A DNA stretch of 64,000 bases from CAIXZV01 sp963697365 (GCA_963697365.1 CAVONT010000009.1:62001-126000); one strand, 5' to 3'. Shown: positions 1 through 11,159, counted from the stretch's first letter. Notes: generated from the sequence alone by a model not told the origin. Numbers and translations: made by a program.

Positions 1-24
1 CGTGACCTGCCATCTCGTCCTCGT

Positions 25-613
25 TCACCGGGGCTCCCCAGCCGCCCGCGGCATGTCGTCGGTCGCCGGCGCGACGCCCAGCTCCCGCCGCAGCGCTCCG
101 ATGGCCCGGAACTGGAGACCGCGAACGGTCCCTTCCTGCCTGCCCATCGCCTCGGCTGCCTCCCTCGCGGACAGTCCCGCGAAGAACCGCAGCTCGATGG
201 CCTCGCGCTGCTCCGGCGTCAGCCGCCGCAGCGCCCTGGCGACGCTGTCCAGCTCCTGGCGGATCGCCGCCAGCTCGTCGGGCCCGTCATCCCCGGTCGC
301 CTGCTCGGTGACAGACATCGAGGGTGGAATGATCGCGACGGGTCCGCACATGGTCGATGACTACGTTCCTGGCCAGCCGGAAGAGCCAGCCCCCGAAGGG
401 GACGCCCCGCGCCTCGTAGCGCGGCAGCGCCTCCAGGGCCTTGACGAAGACAAGCTGCGCCAGGTCCTCCGCGTCGCTCGGGCGGCCGACACGGGCGACG
501 ATGTAGCGGTAGACCGGGCCGTGGTAGTGGTCGAACAGCGCCCCGAAGGCTTCGGGGTCGCCCTGCTGCGCCCGTTCCACGAAGCGGTCGATCGCTTCGT
601 CGTCGATGGTCAT
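25..613 (-). CDS. ECF-type RNA polymerase sigma factor (frame-shifted in the given sequence)
   Basis: This is a small sigma-70 family factor that would direct RNA polymerase to a stress or envelope regulon. The N-terminal half (ATG at 613, MTIDDE) carries region 2: an acidic start, PEAFGALFDHYHGPVYRY, DAEDLAQLVFVKAL and the -10-binding stretch ending VIDHVRTRR. The C-terminal half, in another frame, carries region 4 with LTPEQREAIELRFFAGLSAREAAEAMG and a helix-turn-helix. The two halves join near position 316, where one extra base follows a GAT codon. The repaired length is about 195 aa, normal for the family. It follows the PHP phosphatase gene on the same strand. I see no anti-sigma gene beside it inside the window; one could lie beyond the left edge. 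A GTG at 625 is an alternative start. Confidence 0.85.
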
Positions 614-648
614 AACGACCCGCACGCCCCCGTGTTAGGCCCCTGCCG

Positions 649-1587
649 CTAGGTCAATGGTCGTATGGGCAGCAGGACCGACTCTCGTCCGCTGCTGCCA
701 CGCCGGAACGCGAGCGCCTCGAATCCGGCGTCCGCCACATGACGATACGCCTCCGCGAGGCCGTAGGCGAACCACTCGGTCCGGTGGGCATCGGAGCCCA
801 CGGTGACGTGCTGACCGCCCAGCTCCCGGTACCGCGCGACGATCGCCGGTGCCGGGTACGTCTCCCGGGCGAGCTGGCGCAGGCCGGATGCATTGACCTC
901 GAGGGCGGTCCCGCTCTCGACCATCGCCCGCAGGACCGGATCGTAGAGCTCCGGTGCCGCAGCCAGTTGCGCGGGCAGCACGTGGGGCACCAGGTAGCGC
1001 TTCACGAAGTCCATGTGCCCGATGGTGTCGAACAGGCCCGATCGAGCCGCCCCGATGACCTCGTCGAAGTAGGGCTCCACGATCTCGGGCAGGCGCCGTC
1101 CGGCGACGAACGCCCGCGACGTTCGACGCCTTGTACGGCGAGTCCTCGCTGATGTGCACGCTGCCGATCACGTAGTCGTGCGGGTGACGCGCGAGCCAGC
1201 CGCGGATCTCCGTCTCGAAGCGGCGCTCGTAGGTGACCTCGATGCCGAAGCGGATGGCCAGGCCGCGGTCCGCCCAGCGCTCGGCCGCCTCGCGAACGTC
1301 CCGCTCGCGGTCCAGGTAGGACGAGAAGCCGTAGGCCGGCATCGTGGGATCGAAGTCGACGTGGTCCGTGATGGCGAGCTCCGCGATCCCGCGCTCCACG
1401 GCGAGCACGCAGTAGGCATCGAGCATCGCGTTGGCATCGGGTGAGCGGACCGTGTGCAGGTGGCTGTCGAGTGGCAGGTCGCGACTGTCCCCGAGGCCCG
1501 CGGCGAGGCCGGCGAGGAAGACGTCATGCTCGACATCGGCCCGCGGACGGGTGTCGGCCGGATCGGGGAGTCCGAGGTGGCGGTGGC

Positions 1588-1591
<4 letters not shown>
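649..1591 (-). CDS. PHP-domain phosphatase, histidinol-phosphatase (HisJ) type
   Basis: The PHP metal-site motifs appear in order: DSHLHTV near the N-terminus, TDHVDFDP, the GIEVTYE glutamate, IGSVH, GHMDFVKRY, and the C-terminal GSDAHRTEW. This set fits histidinol-phosphatases of the HisJ/HisK class (histidinol phosphate to histidinol), though other PHP phosphoesterases share it. The GTG start overlaps the stop of kbl (GTGA), implying translational coupling. The reading frame shifts once near 1114 between SNVA and the VAGRRLPEIVEPYFDEV stretch, where one base is extra. The repaired length is about 313 aa, slightly longer than HisJ. No other his gene is nearby, so the substrate is inferred from the family only. 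Confidence 0.8.
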
Positions 1592-2819
<1,228 letters not shown>

Positions 2820-2829
2820 GCGGCCTGCC

Positions 2830-3858
2830 TCACGCTGACCAGTCGAGGATGACCTTGCCCGAGTCGCCGGAGCGTGCGGCGGCGAAGGCCGCCTCGTGCT
2901 CGCGGAACGGGAAGCGGTGGGTGATCGCCGGCGTGATGTCCATGCCCGACTGCAGCATCACCGTCATCTTGTACCAGGTCTCGTACATCTCCCGGCCGTA
3001 GATCCCCCGGATCGTGAGCAGCTTGAACACGATCTCGTTGACGTCGATGGAGATGTCCTGGGTGGGGATGCCCAGGATGGCGATGGAGCCGCCGTGGGCC
3101 ATGCCGTCCATCATCGCCCGGATGGCGGCCGGGTTGCCGGACATCTCGAGGCCCACGTCGAAGCCCTCGACCATGCCGAGGCTGCGCTGGACGTCCTCGA
3201 GGCGCTCGGTGAGCGGGTCGACGGTCACGGTTGCGCCCATCCGTGCGGCGAGGGCGCGGCGCGTGGGGTTGGGCTCGCTCACGACGACGAACCGTGCGCC
3301 GGCGTGGCGGACGACGGCGGTCGCCATCAGGCCGATGGGCCCCGCGCCCGTGATCAGCACGTCCTCGCCCAGCACGGGGAAGGCGAGGGCCGTGTGCACG
3401 GCGTTCCCGAACGGGTCGAAGATCGCGGCGACCTCCTCGTCGACGCCCGGCCAGTGGTGCCACACGTTGGTCATCGGCAGGGCGACATACTCCGCGAAGG
3501 CCCCGTCCCGCCCGACGCCGAGGCCCACGGTGTTGGCGCACAGGTGGCGCCGCCCGGCGAGGCAGTGACGGCAGCGGCCGCAGGTGACGTGGCCCTCGCC
3601 GGACACGATGTCGCCCGCCGTGTAGTCCATGACGTTGGAGCCGGTCTCGACGATCTCGCCCACGAACTCGTGGCCCGCGATCAGCGGGGGCTTGATCGTC
3701 CTGGCAGCCCACGGATCCCAGGACTCGATGTGGAGGTCGGTGCCGCAGATGCCGGTCTTGCGGACCCGGATCAGGACGTCGTTGATCCCGATGACCGGGT
3801 CCGGGACAGTCCGCAGCTGGAGGCCGGGTTCAGGCGCGGTCTTGACGAGCGCGAGCAT
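2830..3858 (-). CDS. tdh: L-threonine 3-dehydrogenase
   Basis: This zinc-dependent medium-chain dehydrogenase oxidises L-threonine to 2-amino-3-ketobutyrate with NAD. Its 342 aa are intact. Catalytic zinc ligands are in CGTDLHI (Cys) and GHEFVGEI (His-Glu). The structural zinc loop is the cluster CGRCRHCLAGRRHLC. The Rossmann fold begins around ITGAGPIGLMATAV. The segment DPFGNAVHTAL is characteristic of threonine dehydrogenases. It is the first gene of a tdh-kbl-PHP run with 10 bp before kbl, so threonine is converted to glycine and acetyl-CoA by neighbours. Start ATG at 3858. Confidence 0.95.
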   Translation of the reverse strand: MLALVKTAPEPGLQLRTVPDPVIGINDVLIRVRKTGICGTDLHIESWDPWAARTIKPPLIAGHEFVGEIVETGSNVMDYTAGDIVSGEGHVTCGRCRHCLAGRRHLCANTVGLGVGRDGAFAEYVALPMTNVWHHWPGVDEEVAAIFDPFGNAVHTALAFPVLGEDVLITGAGPIGLMATAVVRHAGARFVVVSEPNPTRRALAARMGATVTVDPLTERLEDVQRSLGMVEGFDVGLEMSGNPAAIRAMMDGMAHGGSIAILGIPTQDISIDVNEIVFKLLTIRGIYGREMYETWYKMTVMLQSGMDITPAITHRFPFREHEAAFAAARSGDSGKVILDWSA

Positions 3859-3931
3859 GGGCGGCTCCTGTTCGGTGGCTGGCCGCGGTGTCGGTCAGGG
3901 AGCGGGTGCTGATCAGGGGAGCGGGCGCGGG

Positions 3932-4918
3932 TCAGGGAAGCGGGCGCGGATCCTCGGTCCAGTCGACCACCGGATTCTCCACCATGCCGAGCCCCTCGAT
4001 CTCGACCCGCACGCGATCGCCGGGCTCGAGGAACACGGGCGGGTCCCGGAAGACGCCGACACCTGCGGGCGTGCCGGTGGCGATGATGTCACCAGGCTCG
4101 AGGGTGATCTGGCGTGAGATGAAGCTCACGAGCGACGGCACGTCCCAGAGCATGTCGGCCGTCGTGCTGTCCTGCATCAGGATCGGGACACCCGCCCCGT
4201 CGCCGGCGCCCGGTCCGGGGATGCGCCAGGAGCGGATGGCGGCGCCGGCCCTCGGGTCGAACTCGTCGGGGGTGGCGAAGGCAGGGCCGATGGGCAGGAA
4301 GGTGTCCGAGCCCTTCGCGCGGAGCCACTGGCCGTCGCCCTTCTCGCCCTCGCGCAGGGCCGCCGGGTTGCCCTGCCAGTCGCGCGCGCTCACGTCGTTC
4401 ACGACGATGTAGCCGGCGACCGCGGCCCTCGCGTCCCCCTCGCCGACGCGCCGGGCGCTCCGCCCGATGACCACGCCCAGCTCCGCCTCGAGATCCAGGG
4501 CGAACGTGCCCTCCGGACGGACGATGGACTCACCGTCGCCGATGACGGTGTTCGCGAACTTGGCGAACAGCAGTGGCCGGTCCGGCATGCCCCGTCCGCC
4601 CTCGCTCACGTGGTCGCCGTAGTTGAGGCCGACGCAGACGATCTTGCCGGCGACGATCTCGTTGAGGGCCGGGGCGGGCCGGCGCTGGTCCAGGCCCAGG
4701 AGCGGGGCGCCCTTCTTGAGCGCCCGCTTCGCCGCCCGGCGCAGCTCGCCCAGCCAGTCGTCCTGGAAGCCCAGCTGGAAGCCGATGCCGAGGTGGGTGT
4801 CGATGGCCGGGTCGAGGCCGCCCCGCTTCTCCAGCTGCGAGCCCGTGAGCAGGCGGCCCATGACCAGCACACCGAAGCGCTCGTCACCCCAGCGGTCGTA
4901 GTAGGCGTAGAGGCGCAT
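3932..4918 (-). CDS. fumarylacetoacetate hydrolase (FAH) family protein
   Basis: This 328 aa protein has the FAH fold. The N-terminal third is a small cap-like region starting MRLYAYYDRWGDERFG. The catalytic domain begins at KIVCVGLNYGDHVSEGG and includes metal-binding LDLEAELGVVIG and VVNDVSARDWQ, and the terminal GDIIATGTPAGVGVF loop. FAH members cleave or decarboxylate beta-diketo acids and tautomerise oxaloacetate, so the exact substrate cannot be read from sequence. It is upstream of tdh on the same strand with a 73 bp gap. The short region between them has imperfect GGGAGCGGGCGCGG repeats at 3895-3945 that run into its last codons. Confidence 0.88.
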   Translation of the reverse strand: MRLYAYYDRWGDERFGVLVMGRLLTGSQLEKRGGLDPAIDTHLGIGFQLGFQDDWLGELRRAAKRALKKGAPLLGLDQRRPAPALNEIVAGKIVCVGLNYGDHVSEGGRGMPDRPLLFAKFANTVIGDGESIVRPEGTFALDLEAELGVVIGRSARRVGEGDARAAVAGYIVVNDVSARDWQGNPAALREGEKGDGQWLRAKGSDTFLPIGPAFATPDEFDPRAGAAIRSWRIPGPGAGDGAGVPILMQDSTTADMLWDVPSLVSFISRQITLEPGDIIATGTPAGVGVFRDPPVFLEPGDRVRVEIEGLGMVENPVVDWTEDPRPLP

Positions 4919-5144
4919 CGGGTCCGGGTTCCTTCCTGGATGGGTGTCGGCTCCGGCCGCCTTCGGCCGAGGTCATGCCGCGCAGCGTAGCGCAGGGCGG
5001 CCCGGGAATCGCGCCCAGAGCCTGTGGCCGGATAGCGAGACGGGCTCGCCGATCCTATTCGCAGGAGGATGAACTGGCTTCGGCGATCCCAGTGGGATGA
5101 AAGACGCGCTGAACCAGCGGTCGAGCCGCAGTTCGGCGGCCTGG

Positions 5145-5516
5145 CTACGGCTCGTTGAGCCAGTCCTTGACCTCGGGGCGGGTGAGCCCGAAGAACAGCA
5201 GCCCGGCCAGCACGGCAGAGATCAGGGCGAACAGCGGCTGCGCGGCGAGGAGGCCCAGGGGGATGGCGGGGATGGTGAGCGTGGACAGGCCGAGCGCGAG
5301 ATTGCGCGCCGCCTCCTTGCGCTGCAGCACGAGCGTCGTGGTGAAGATCGTGTAGGCGAGCAGGATCATGACCACGATGCCGGGCCCCGAGATCGGGGCG
5401 CTGATCGCCTGGTCGATGACCCAGCGCAGGGACAGGCCGATGAGGCCCAGCACCAGGAACGCATAGCCGAGGAAGATGCGGATGCCGCCGGGCATCGCGC
5501 GCAGGGTCTGCAGCAT
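5145..5516 (-). CDS. small four-helix membrane protein, unknown
   Basis: A 123 aa hydrophobic protein with about four membrane segments: FLGYAFLVLGLIGLSL, GIVVMILLAYTIFTTTLVL, a middle pair around IPAIPLGLLAA, and LFALISAVLAGLLFFGL. It ends in the charged tail TRPEVKDWLNEP. I do not recognise the family. It stands alone between the FAH gene and the divergent lacI promoter. Composition matches the surrounding genes. Confidence 0.7.
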   Translation of the reverse strand: MLQTLRAMPGGIRIFLGYAFLVLGLIGLSLRWVIDQAISAPISGPGIVVMILLAYTIFTTTLVLQRKEAARNLALGLSTLTIPAIPLGLLAAQPLFALISAVLAGLLFFGLTRPEVKDWLNEP

Positions 5517-5587
5517 GAGCGAATGATGCCACCCCGGCCCGCCTGGCCGTGGCTGGAGGTGCCGGTCACAGCCGGTTCACAATGCTC

Positions 5588-5616
5588 TTGACACCGTCCG
5601 GAGGCCCATCTAATCT
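5588..5616 (+). promoter_or_regulatory. sigma-70 type promoter for the LacI gene
   Basis: A perfect TTGACA (-35) at 5588-5593 is followed by a 17 bp spacer and TAATCT at 5611-5616 as -10. Transcription would start near 5623, inside the tandem operators. The LacI start codon lies about 93 bp further on. The -10 is only a partial match, so the call rests on the -35, the spacing and the operator placement. Confidence 0.7.
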
Positions 5617-5620
5617 CCGC

Positions 5621-5645
5621 TAAACCGGTTTGCTAAACCGGTTTG
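5621..5645. promoter_or_regulatory. tandem LacI-family operators
   Basis: Two perfect palindromes AAACCGGTTT sit at 5622-5631 and 5635-5644, inside a 13 bp direct repeat TAAACCGGTTTGC. The central CG flanked by AAAC/GTTT is the classical LacI-family half-site pattern. They cover the expected transcription start, so bound regulator would block the promoter. Autoregulation, with co-control of the downstream glycosidase, is the natural inference. Confidence 0.8.
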
Positions 5646-5715
5646 CATCACCCAACCGGCACCTGCCCACAACCCGGGCGGCCGGCAACGGCCGAGGATC
5701 AGGCCAGAGGAGATC

Positions 5716-6795
5716 GTGGAGGACCGGACACCCCGACGCGCGCGCATCGCCGACGTCGCCCGCGAGGCGGGCGTGTCGAAGACGGCGGTGTCGTTCGCGT
5801 TCAACAGCCCGGACCGGCTGGCGCCAGAGACGGCGAGCCGGATCCTGGACGTTGCGGATTCGCTCGGCTATCGCCCGCACCCGGTGGCCCGGATGCTGAC
5901 GCAGCGCCAGACGCACACGCTGGGCGTCCTCACGCCGCAGGCTCTGTCCGTCATCTTCTCGAACCCGTACTTCGGTGCCTTCTCGGAGGGGGTCGCGCTG
6001 GCTGCCGAGCACGACGGCTACGCGCTCCACTTCATCTCGCCGCTGCACGGGCTCGCTCGCCCGCGCGATGGGCCGGGCCACGGTCGACGGCGTCGTGGCC
6101 GTGGGCCTGAGCGCACGGCATCCCGAGGTGGAGCAGATCCGCGCCGCCGGTCTGCCGCTCGTGATGGTGGACTCGACAGCGCTGCCGGACCAGCCGGGCG
6201 TCCAGGTCAACGACGAGGGCGGCGCCGAGGCTGCCGCGGAGCATCTGTTGAGCCTCGGCCACCGCTCCATCCTCGTGACGGGCATCGAGCCGCCCGAGGC
6301 GGGCGAGCTCATGGACGAGGACGGGGTCATGGCCCGCCGCCTCCGCGGCTACCAGGCGGCGTTCACGGACCGCGGCGTGGAGCTCCGCCCGCGAGGCCGT
6401 GATCGTCGCGCCGGCCACGCATCGAGGGCGGCATCATGGCCCTGCGGCGGGCCTGGGAGGACGGCCTGCGCCCGAGCGCGGTCCTTGCCATGTCGGACGC
6501 GATGGCGATCGGCGTCCTGCGCGCCGCGCGCGAGCTGGGCCTGCGGGTGCCGGAGGACCTGTCGGTCGTCGGTTTCGACGACATCGACATCAGCCAGCAC
6601 ACGAACCCGCCCCTCACCACCGTGCACCAGCCGATCCGCCAGAAGGGCGAGAGCGCGGTGCGCCTTCTCCTGTCCGTCGTCGAACGACGGGATCCAGCCC
6701 CCGAGCAGCTCCGCCTGGAGACGCGGCTTGTCATCCGCGGCTCCACTGGACCGGCGCCGCACGTGCGGCAGGAGGTGGAACAGGCCCGAAGCTGA
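5716..6795 (+). CDS. LacI-family transcriptional regulator (frame-shifted in the given sequence)
   Basis: The N-terminus (residues 8-55) is a LacI helix-turn-helix with hinge: RARIADVAREAGVSKTAVSF, followed by RILDVADSLGYRPHPVAR. The rest is a periplasmic-binding-protein-like sensor with TLGVLTP, HLLSLGHRSILVTG, AVLAMSDAMAIGVLRAA and VVGFDDIDISQHTNPPLTTV. The GTG start at 5716 is preceded by AGAGGAGA. Three single extra bases (6052, 6392, 6420) split it; repaired it is about 358 aa, the family norm. It is followed 75 bp later by a GH13 enzyme, so the ligand is probably a malto-oligosaccharide or related sugar. Tandem operators precede it. Confidence 0.9.
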
Positions 6796-6870
6796 TGCCG
6801 CAGGAGGCGGTGCCCCGGCCGGTCCGCGAGGCGGCCGGCCCCGATCCCCATCCACGAGGTCCCAGGTGCC

Positions 6871-8436
6871 GTGCCGATCACCACCCCGGAGTGGGTCAAG
6901 GACGCCGTCTTCTACCAGGTCTTCCCGGACCGCTTCGCGCAGTCCGGACGGGTCGCCTACCCGGGCCCGCTCGAGCCCTGGGACACCCCGCCGACCTACC
7001 ACGGGTTCAAGGGCGGCGACCTGCTACGGCGTCGCCGACCGGCTCGACTACCTCGCCGGGCTGGGCGTCACGCGCGATCTACCTCAACCCGATCTTCGCG
7101 TCGGCGTCGAACCACCGCTACCACACCTACGACTACCTGGCGGTGGACCCGCTGCTGGGCGGTGACGCGGCGCTGCGCGAGCTGCTCGACCGGGCGCACG
7201 CGCTGGGCATCCGCGTGGTCCTCGACGGCGTCTTCAACCACGCCAGCCGTGGCTTCTGGCCCTTCAACCACGTCCTCGAGACCGGCCTCGACTCGCCCGT
7301 ACCTCGACTGGTTCCACGTCGACCGCGACCACCTGGCCGCGGGCCGCCCTCTGCGCGCCTACCCGAACCAGTCGCCCGCCGAGGCGGCCCTCGAGGCCGG
7401 CGAGCGCGGACCACTTCGGCCAGGAGGGCATCTCGTCGCTCGGCTACGCGGCCTGGTGGAACCTGCCCGCCCTGCCCAAGCTCAACACCGACGAACCCGC
7501 ACGTGCGCGAGTACCTGCTGCAGGTGGCCGAGCACTGGATCCGCTTCGGGGCGGACGGCTGGCGCCTGGACGTGGCCGCCGAGATCGACGACGACGACGT
7601 TCTGGCGCGAGTTCCGGCGCCGGGTCAAGGCGCATCAACCCCGACGCCTACATCGTCGGCCGAGATCTGGCACGAGGACCACCGCTGGCTCCAGGGCGAC
7701 CAGTTCGACGCCTACATGAACTACCCGCTGGGCTTCGCGGCGCTCTCGTTCGCCGGCGGCCGGCCACCGCGACCAGGGCGTGATCGACCAGCACGGCGAG
7801 GTGCGGGCGGGCATCCGCCGGGAGGACGGCGCGGGCTTCCTCGGCCGCGTCCACCACCAGCTCACGACGTACGACCCGGCGATCACCGCCGTCCAGCTGA
7901 ACCTGCTCGGCTAGCCACGACATGCCGCGGATCCTCTCGATCTGCGACGGCGACCGGACGGCGGTCCAGCATGGCGACGCTCGTCCAGCTGACGGTGCCC
8001 GGGCGCGCCCTGCATCTACTACGGCGACGAGATCGGCATGGCGGGCGCGCCAGGACCCGTGCTGCCGCGGCGCCTTCCCGGTCGACGAGGCCGCCTGGGA
8101 CCACGCGATGCTCGCGTTCGTGCGCGGGCTCACGGCCTGCCGGCACGCCCACCGGGCGCTGCGCCGCGGCGACCTTCACGCCGCTCGCGTCCCACGGGCA
8201 TGACCGCCGCCTACCGCATGGCCGACGACTCGGCCGCCTTCGTCGTCGCGCTCAACGCCGGCGAGGAGCCCGGCTCGCTCATCGTCCCGTTGCACGACCG
8301 CGACGGCGCGACGCTCCAGCCCGAGCTGCCCGTCGGCTGGCCGTGGCCCGCCGGCGACCCGGTGGCGGTCCGCCGACGGGACGCGCGACCATCGCCCTGC
8401 CCGCGCGCTCGGCGCGCCTGCTCCGCGGTCCGCTGA
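6871..8436 (+). CDS. GH13 alpha-glycosidase, neopullulanase/cyclomaltodextrinase type (many frame shifts)
   Basis: The joined frames give a GH13 enzyme that hydrolyses alpha-1,4/1,6-glucans or cyclodextrins. It starts MPITTPEWVKDAVFYQVFPDRF and carries GGDLYGVADRLDYLAGLG, region I DGVFNHA, region II DGWRLDVAAE (Asp nucleophile), region III EIWHED (acid Glu), region IV LLGSHDMPR and the YYGDEIGMAG turn with the conserved DPCCRGAFPVDE. No N-terminal starch-binding domain is seen. About fifteen single extra bases occur, including 7024, 7073, 7408, 7912, 7970, 8004, 8047 and 8199. The fixable ones fall at a codon third position. Repaired length is about 515 aa. The exact C-terminus near 8420-8436 is uncertain. 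It is probably co-transcribed with the LacI regulator. Confidence 0.85.
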
Positions 8437-8515
8437 CCGCACACCCGACGAGCCGTGCCGTCGGGCCCTGCCGATCGGCTGCGCGGCATGTCCGGCCCGC
8501 GTATGCTCGTGTCCC

Positions 8516-9192
8516 GTGTCTGACCTCCACCTGGAGCGCGTCCCGCACCTCGCCGCCTCCATCGCCAGCGCCGCTGACATCGAGGGCAAGATCCCGCGCG
8601 CACTCGCGGCACTCGGGCCGCTCGAGGGGCGTGACGTCGCCCTGCTCGACCTGCCGGGCGCCCCGTTCCTGCCGCTGCGTGCGTGCATCCGGAGCGGAGC
8701 CGCTCCTGGTCGATGTCGCCTCGCCCCTGGCGATCCCGGCCCCCGACGACGCGCCTGGACATCGTCGTCTCGCTCTGGGCGGGCTTCCGGGGCGTGGACG
8801 AGGCGGACCTGCGCGAGGTCGATCGTGTGCTGCGGCCCGACGGGCGCCTCCTCGTGGTCCACGACTACGGCCGGGACGACGTGTCGCTGCTGCGGGATCC
8901 GGACGCGCCCGAGTACCGGCTGTGGAGCCGGCGTGACGGACCGTTCCTGCGCGGCGGGTTCCGGATCCGGGTCGTCCACTGCTTCTGGACGTTCCCCGAT
9001 CTCGATGCCGCCCGGGTCGCCCTCGAGGCGCAGTTCGGGGAGCGCGGGACGGCGCTGGCCGACCGGCTGAAGCGTCCGCGGCTGTCCTGGAACGTCGCGG
9101 TGTACCACCGCTGGCGCGGCGGTGTCGCGGCGCCATCCGCAGGCACGGACACGCTCGACGATGCCGGAGCCGGTATGGGCGCACCCGACTGA
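8516..9192 (+). CDS. SAM-dependent methyltransferase-like protein (frame-shifted)
   Basis: The joined protein has a degenerate class I methyltransferase core: an N-terminal helical part, LDIVVSLWAGFRGVDEADLREVDRV, then VLRPDGRLLVVHDYGRDD, the motif typical after the acidic loop of methyltransferases, and a C-terminal part with RGGFRIRVVHCFWTFPD. The glycine-rich SAM loop is poorly preserved, so binding of SAM is inferred. Extra bases near 8694 and 8754 shift the frame; both fall at third codon positions. The start is taken as GTG at 8516. Repaired length is about 224 aa. It follows the glycosidase gene by 79 bp. Confidence 0.65.
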
Positions 9193-9250
9193 CGGAGGTC
9201 GTGGGTGGTGCTCCCGGCCACCGCCTCGCCCTCCTGCTACGCTCGACTCG

Positions 9251-9658
9251 ATGACCACCCGCCAACCCCGCGACCAGCGAGCGCGCGGCGCCTACGCCGC
9301 GGCACCCGAGCCGTCGCGTCGGCGCGGGCCGCACATCGGACCCGTCGCGATCACGCCCGTCCGCGTCATGCTGCTGGTGGCGCTCATCGGCGGCCTCGCC
9401 TTCCTCGCCTACTCGCTGCTCATCCGCGACACCCTCCAGGTCCCGCTCATGGCGACCGGCTTCCTCGTGTGCGGCATCGTCTTCGGCCTGATGGCCATCC
9501 TCGCGGTGATCGCCGTGATCCGGGCAGGCCACGAGCGGCGCGACGGATCCGCCGTGCTGGCGGCCCTCGGCGGCGGGGTGCTCGCGGTGGCCGCGCTGCT
9601 CAGCCTGGCCGCGGGCATGATCTTCGCGATGATCTGGAGCGGCACCAAGGCGGGCTGA
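9251..9658 (+). CDS. three-helix membrane protein, unknown
   Basis: A 135 aa protein with a basic, Arg-rich N-terminus (residues 1-30) and three hydrophobic segments: VMLLVALIGGLAFLAYSLL, MATGFLVCGIVFGLMAILAVIAVI and a last one around VLAVAALLSLAAGMIFAMIW. The layout, cytoplasmic basic tail followed by short helices, is common in uncharacterised actinobacterial and chloroflexal proteins. No motif suggests a function. It lies 40 bp before the tRNA gene. Confidence 0.75.
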   Translation: MTTRQPRDQRARGAYAAAPEPSRRRGPHIGPVAITPVRVMLLVALIGGLAFLAYSLLIRDTLQVPLMATGFLVCGIVFGLMAILAVIAVIRAGHERRDGSAVLAALGGGVLAVAALLSLAAGMIFAMIWSGTKAG

Positions 9659-9698
9659 GTCGCCCTGCTACACTCGCCCGGCCCGCGCCGGGCCGCGT

Positions 9699-9775
9699 GC
9701 CCCCATCGTCTAGAGGCCTAGGACGCCACCCTTTCAAGGTGGAGATCACCGGTTCGAATCCGGTTGGGGGTACCA
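9699..9775 (+). tRNA. tRNA-Glu (anticodon TTC)
   Basis: A cloverleaf folds from GCCCCCA (9699-9705) pairing with TGGGGGT (9765-9771, with a G-U at the end). The anticodon stem is CCACC/GGTGG around the loop CTTTCAA, giving anticodon TTC. The T arm contains GGTTCGAATCC. The CCA end at 9773-9775 is encoded. The sequence closely resembles bacterial tRNA-Glu. It is the only tRNA seen in the window. Confidence 0.96.
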
Positions 9776-9821
9776 CCATCATCCCCCGCGCCACACCAGG
9801 CGGATGCGGCATGCTGCGCGT

Positions 9822-10779
9822 GTGAGCATCGTCCCCTTCGGCCCGGAGCATGTGCCTGCTGCTGCCGCCCTCGTGGCCGGCGGCGTCGAGCGCCTCCGCC
9901 GTCGCGTGCCGGTGCTCCCGGACGCGTGGGTCGATCCTGACCATGTCGCCCCCTTCCTCGAGGGGCTCCTGGAGCGGGGGAATGGCCTCGCGGTCATCGA
10001 CGACGGCGAGCTGCTCGCCTTCCAGGCCGGACGGGTGCTCGACGGCCACGGGGGCAAGTGGTCGTACACGCCCGATGTCGCCCATGCCGCGCCGTTCGAC
10101 ACCACCGGCCGTCTCCGCGAGCGCCTGTACGCCGGGCTCGCCGGGGCATGGGTCGCCAATGCCTGCCCGGAGCACGTGGTGGGCGTCCTCGCCGACGACG
10201 GCGATGCCCAGGCTCGCGTTCGCCCGCCTCGGCTTCGGCCACGTCGTCGTGGACCTCGTGCGCGACCTCGCGCCGGTCGGCCCGGTCGAGCTCCCCGCCG
10301 GCGTCGAGATCCGGCGCGCCGAGGCCCGCGATGCGGCGGCGCTGGTGGGCTTCGATGCCGGGCTGCGCCGCCACCTCCAGGCTCCGCCCGTGTTCCTGCG
10401 GCTCGGACCCGCCGCCACGGCCGAGATCCAGCGACGGCACGTGGAGGATCCCGCCCAGGCGGTGTTCGTGGCCGAGCGCGAGGGCAGGCCCGTGGCCTTT
10501 CTCCGGATCGGGCCGTGCGCCAGCGACGTCGCGATGATCGTCCGGGATGCAGGGACCGCGAGCATCACGGCCGCTTTCACGGAACCGGTCTCCCGGGGAG
10601 GCGGCGTGGCTTCCGCGCTGCTGGAGGCGGCGGTCGGCTGGGCGCGTGACCACGGGTACGCGCGCTGTGCCGTGGACCACGAATCGGCGAACCGCGAGGC
10701 GGGGCGATTCTGGGCGCGCCACTTCACGCCGGCCACGCTGTCCATGGGCCGCAGGCTCGCGCACACGGCCCTGCCCTGA
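9822..10779 (+). CDS. double-GNAT acetyltransferase (frame-shifted)
   Basis: This is a two-domain GNAT protein of about 318 aa. The N-terminal half begins SIVPFGPEHVPAAAALVA and has a degenerate acceptor region. The C-terminal GNAT domain has VEIRRAEARDAAALVGF, AVFVAEREGRPVAFLRIG, the acetyl-CoA loop around FTEPVSRGGGVASALLEAA and the final YARCAVDHESANREAGRFW. One extra base at about 10207 separates the halves (between GD and RLAFARLGFGH). The GTG start at 9822 is chosen because it begins the fold directly; ATG at 9804 is possible. Substrate unknown. It starts 46 bp after the tRNA. Confidence 0.82.
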
Positions 10780-10813
10780 CCAGGTGCGGTGGTATCCTGC
10801 CGCCGTGGAAATC

Positions 10814-11159
10814 ATGGGCGTGACGATCCGCACCATCGTCAACGACAACGTCGCAATCCGCTGTGACGGCTGCCGGGAGGTCATCCCGGGGACGCCCTGG
10901 CGGGTGAACCTGCTCGACGCGGTCTCGCCCGAGGTGGCCGTCGGCTGGACGGAGTCCTCGCCGGTGAACCCCGGACCCCACCAGTTCCACGGGGATCCCG
11001 CGTGCGTGCGCAGCTGGATGGCCGGGAAGGGCTACCTGTTCTGCCGGCGCGGTGAGGTGCGCGAGATCATGCGTCCGGTGCCTGTTGCCCACGGAGCCAC
11101 CCGGCCTGGGCCTGTGCGACGGGATCCACCGCGACGACCACGAGTTCGTCCCGGCCTGA
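10814..11159 (+). CDS. small Cys-rich putative metal-binding protein (frame-shifted near its end)
   Basis: A protein of about 114 aa with CDGC near residue 18 and a later pair in PACVRSWMAGKGYLFCRRG, suggesting one zinc site formed by four cysteines, with HQFHGDP adding histidines. I do not recognise a named family. One extra base at about 11105 (after an Arg CGG codon) shifts the frame; the repaired tail reads LGLCDGIHRDDHEFVPA and stops at 11157-11159. GTG at 10805 is an alternative start. It sits between the GNAT gene and the promoter of the HTH regulator. Confidence 0.6.

Noticed and set aside
6871..8436. The GH13 gene as a pseudogene
   Set aside because: All catalytic regions are intact and the shifts fall at third codon positions with bases that would be synonymous, which decay would not produce.
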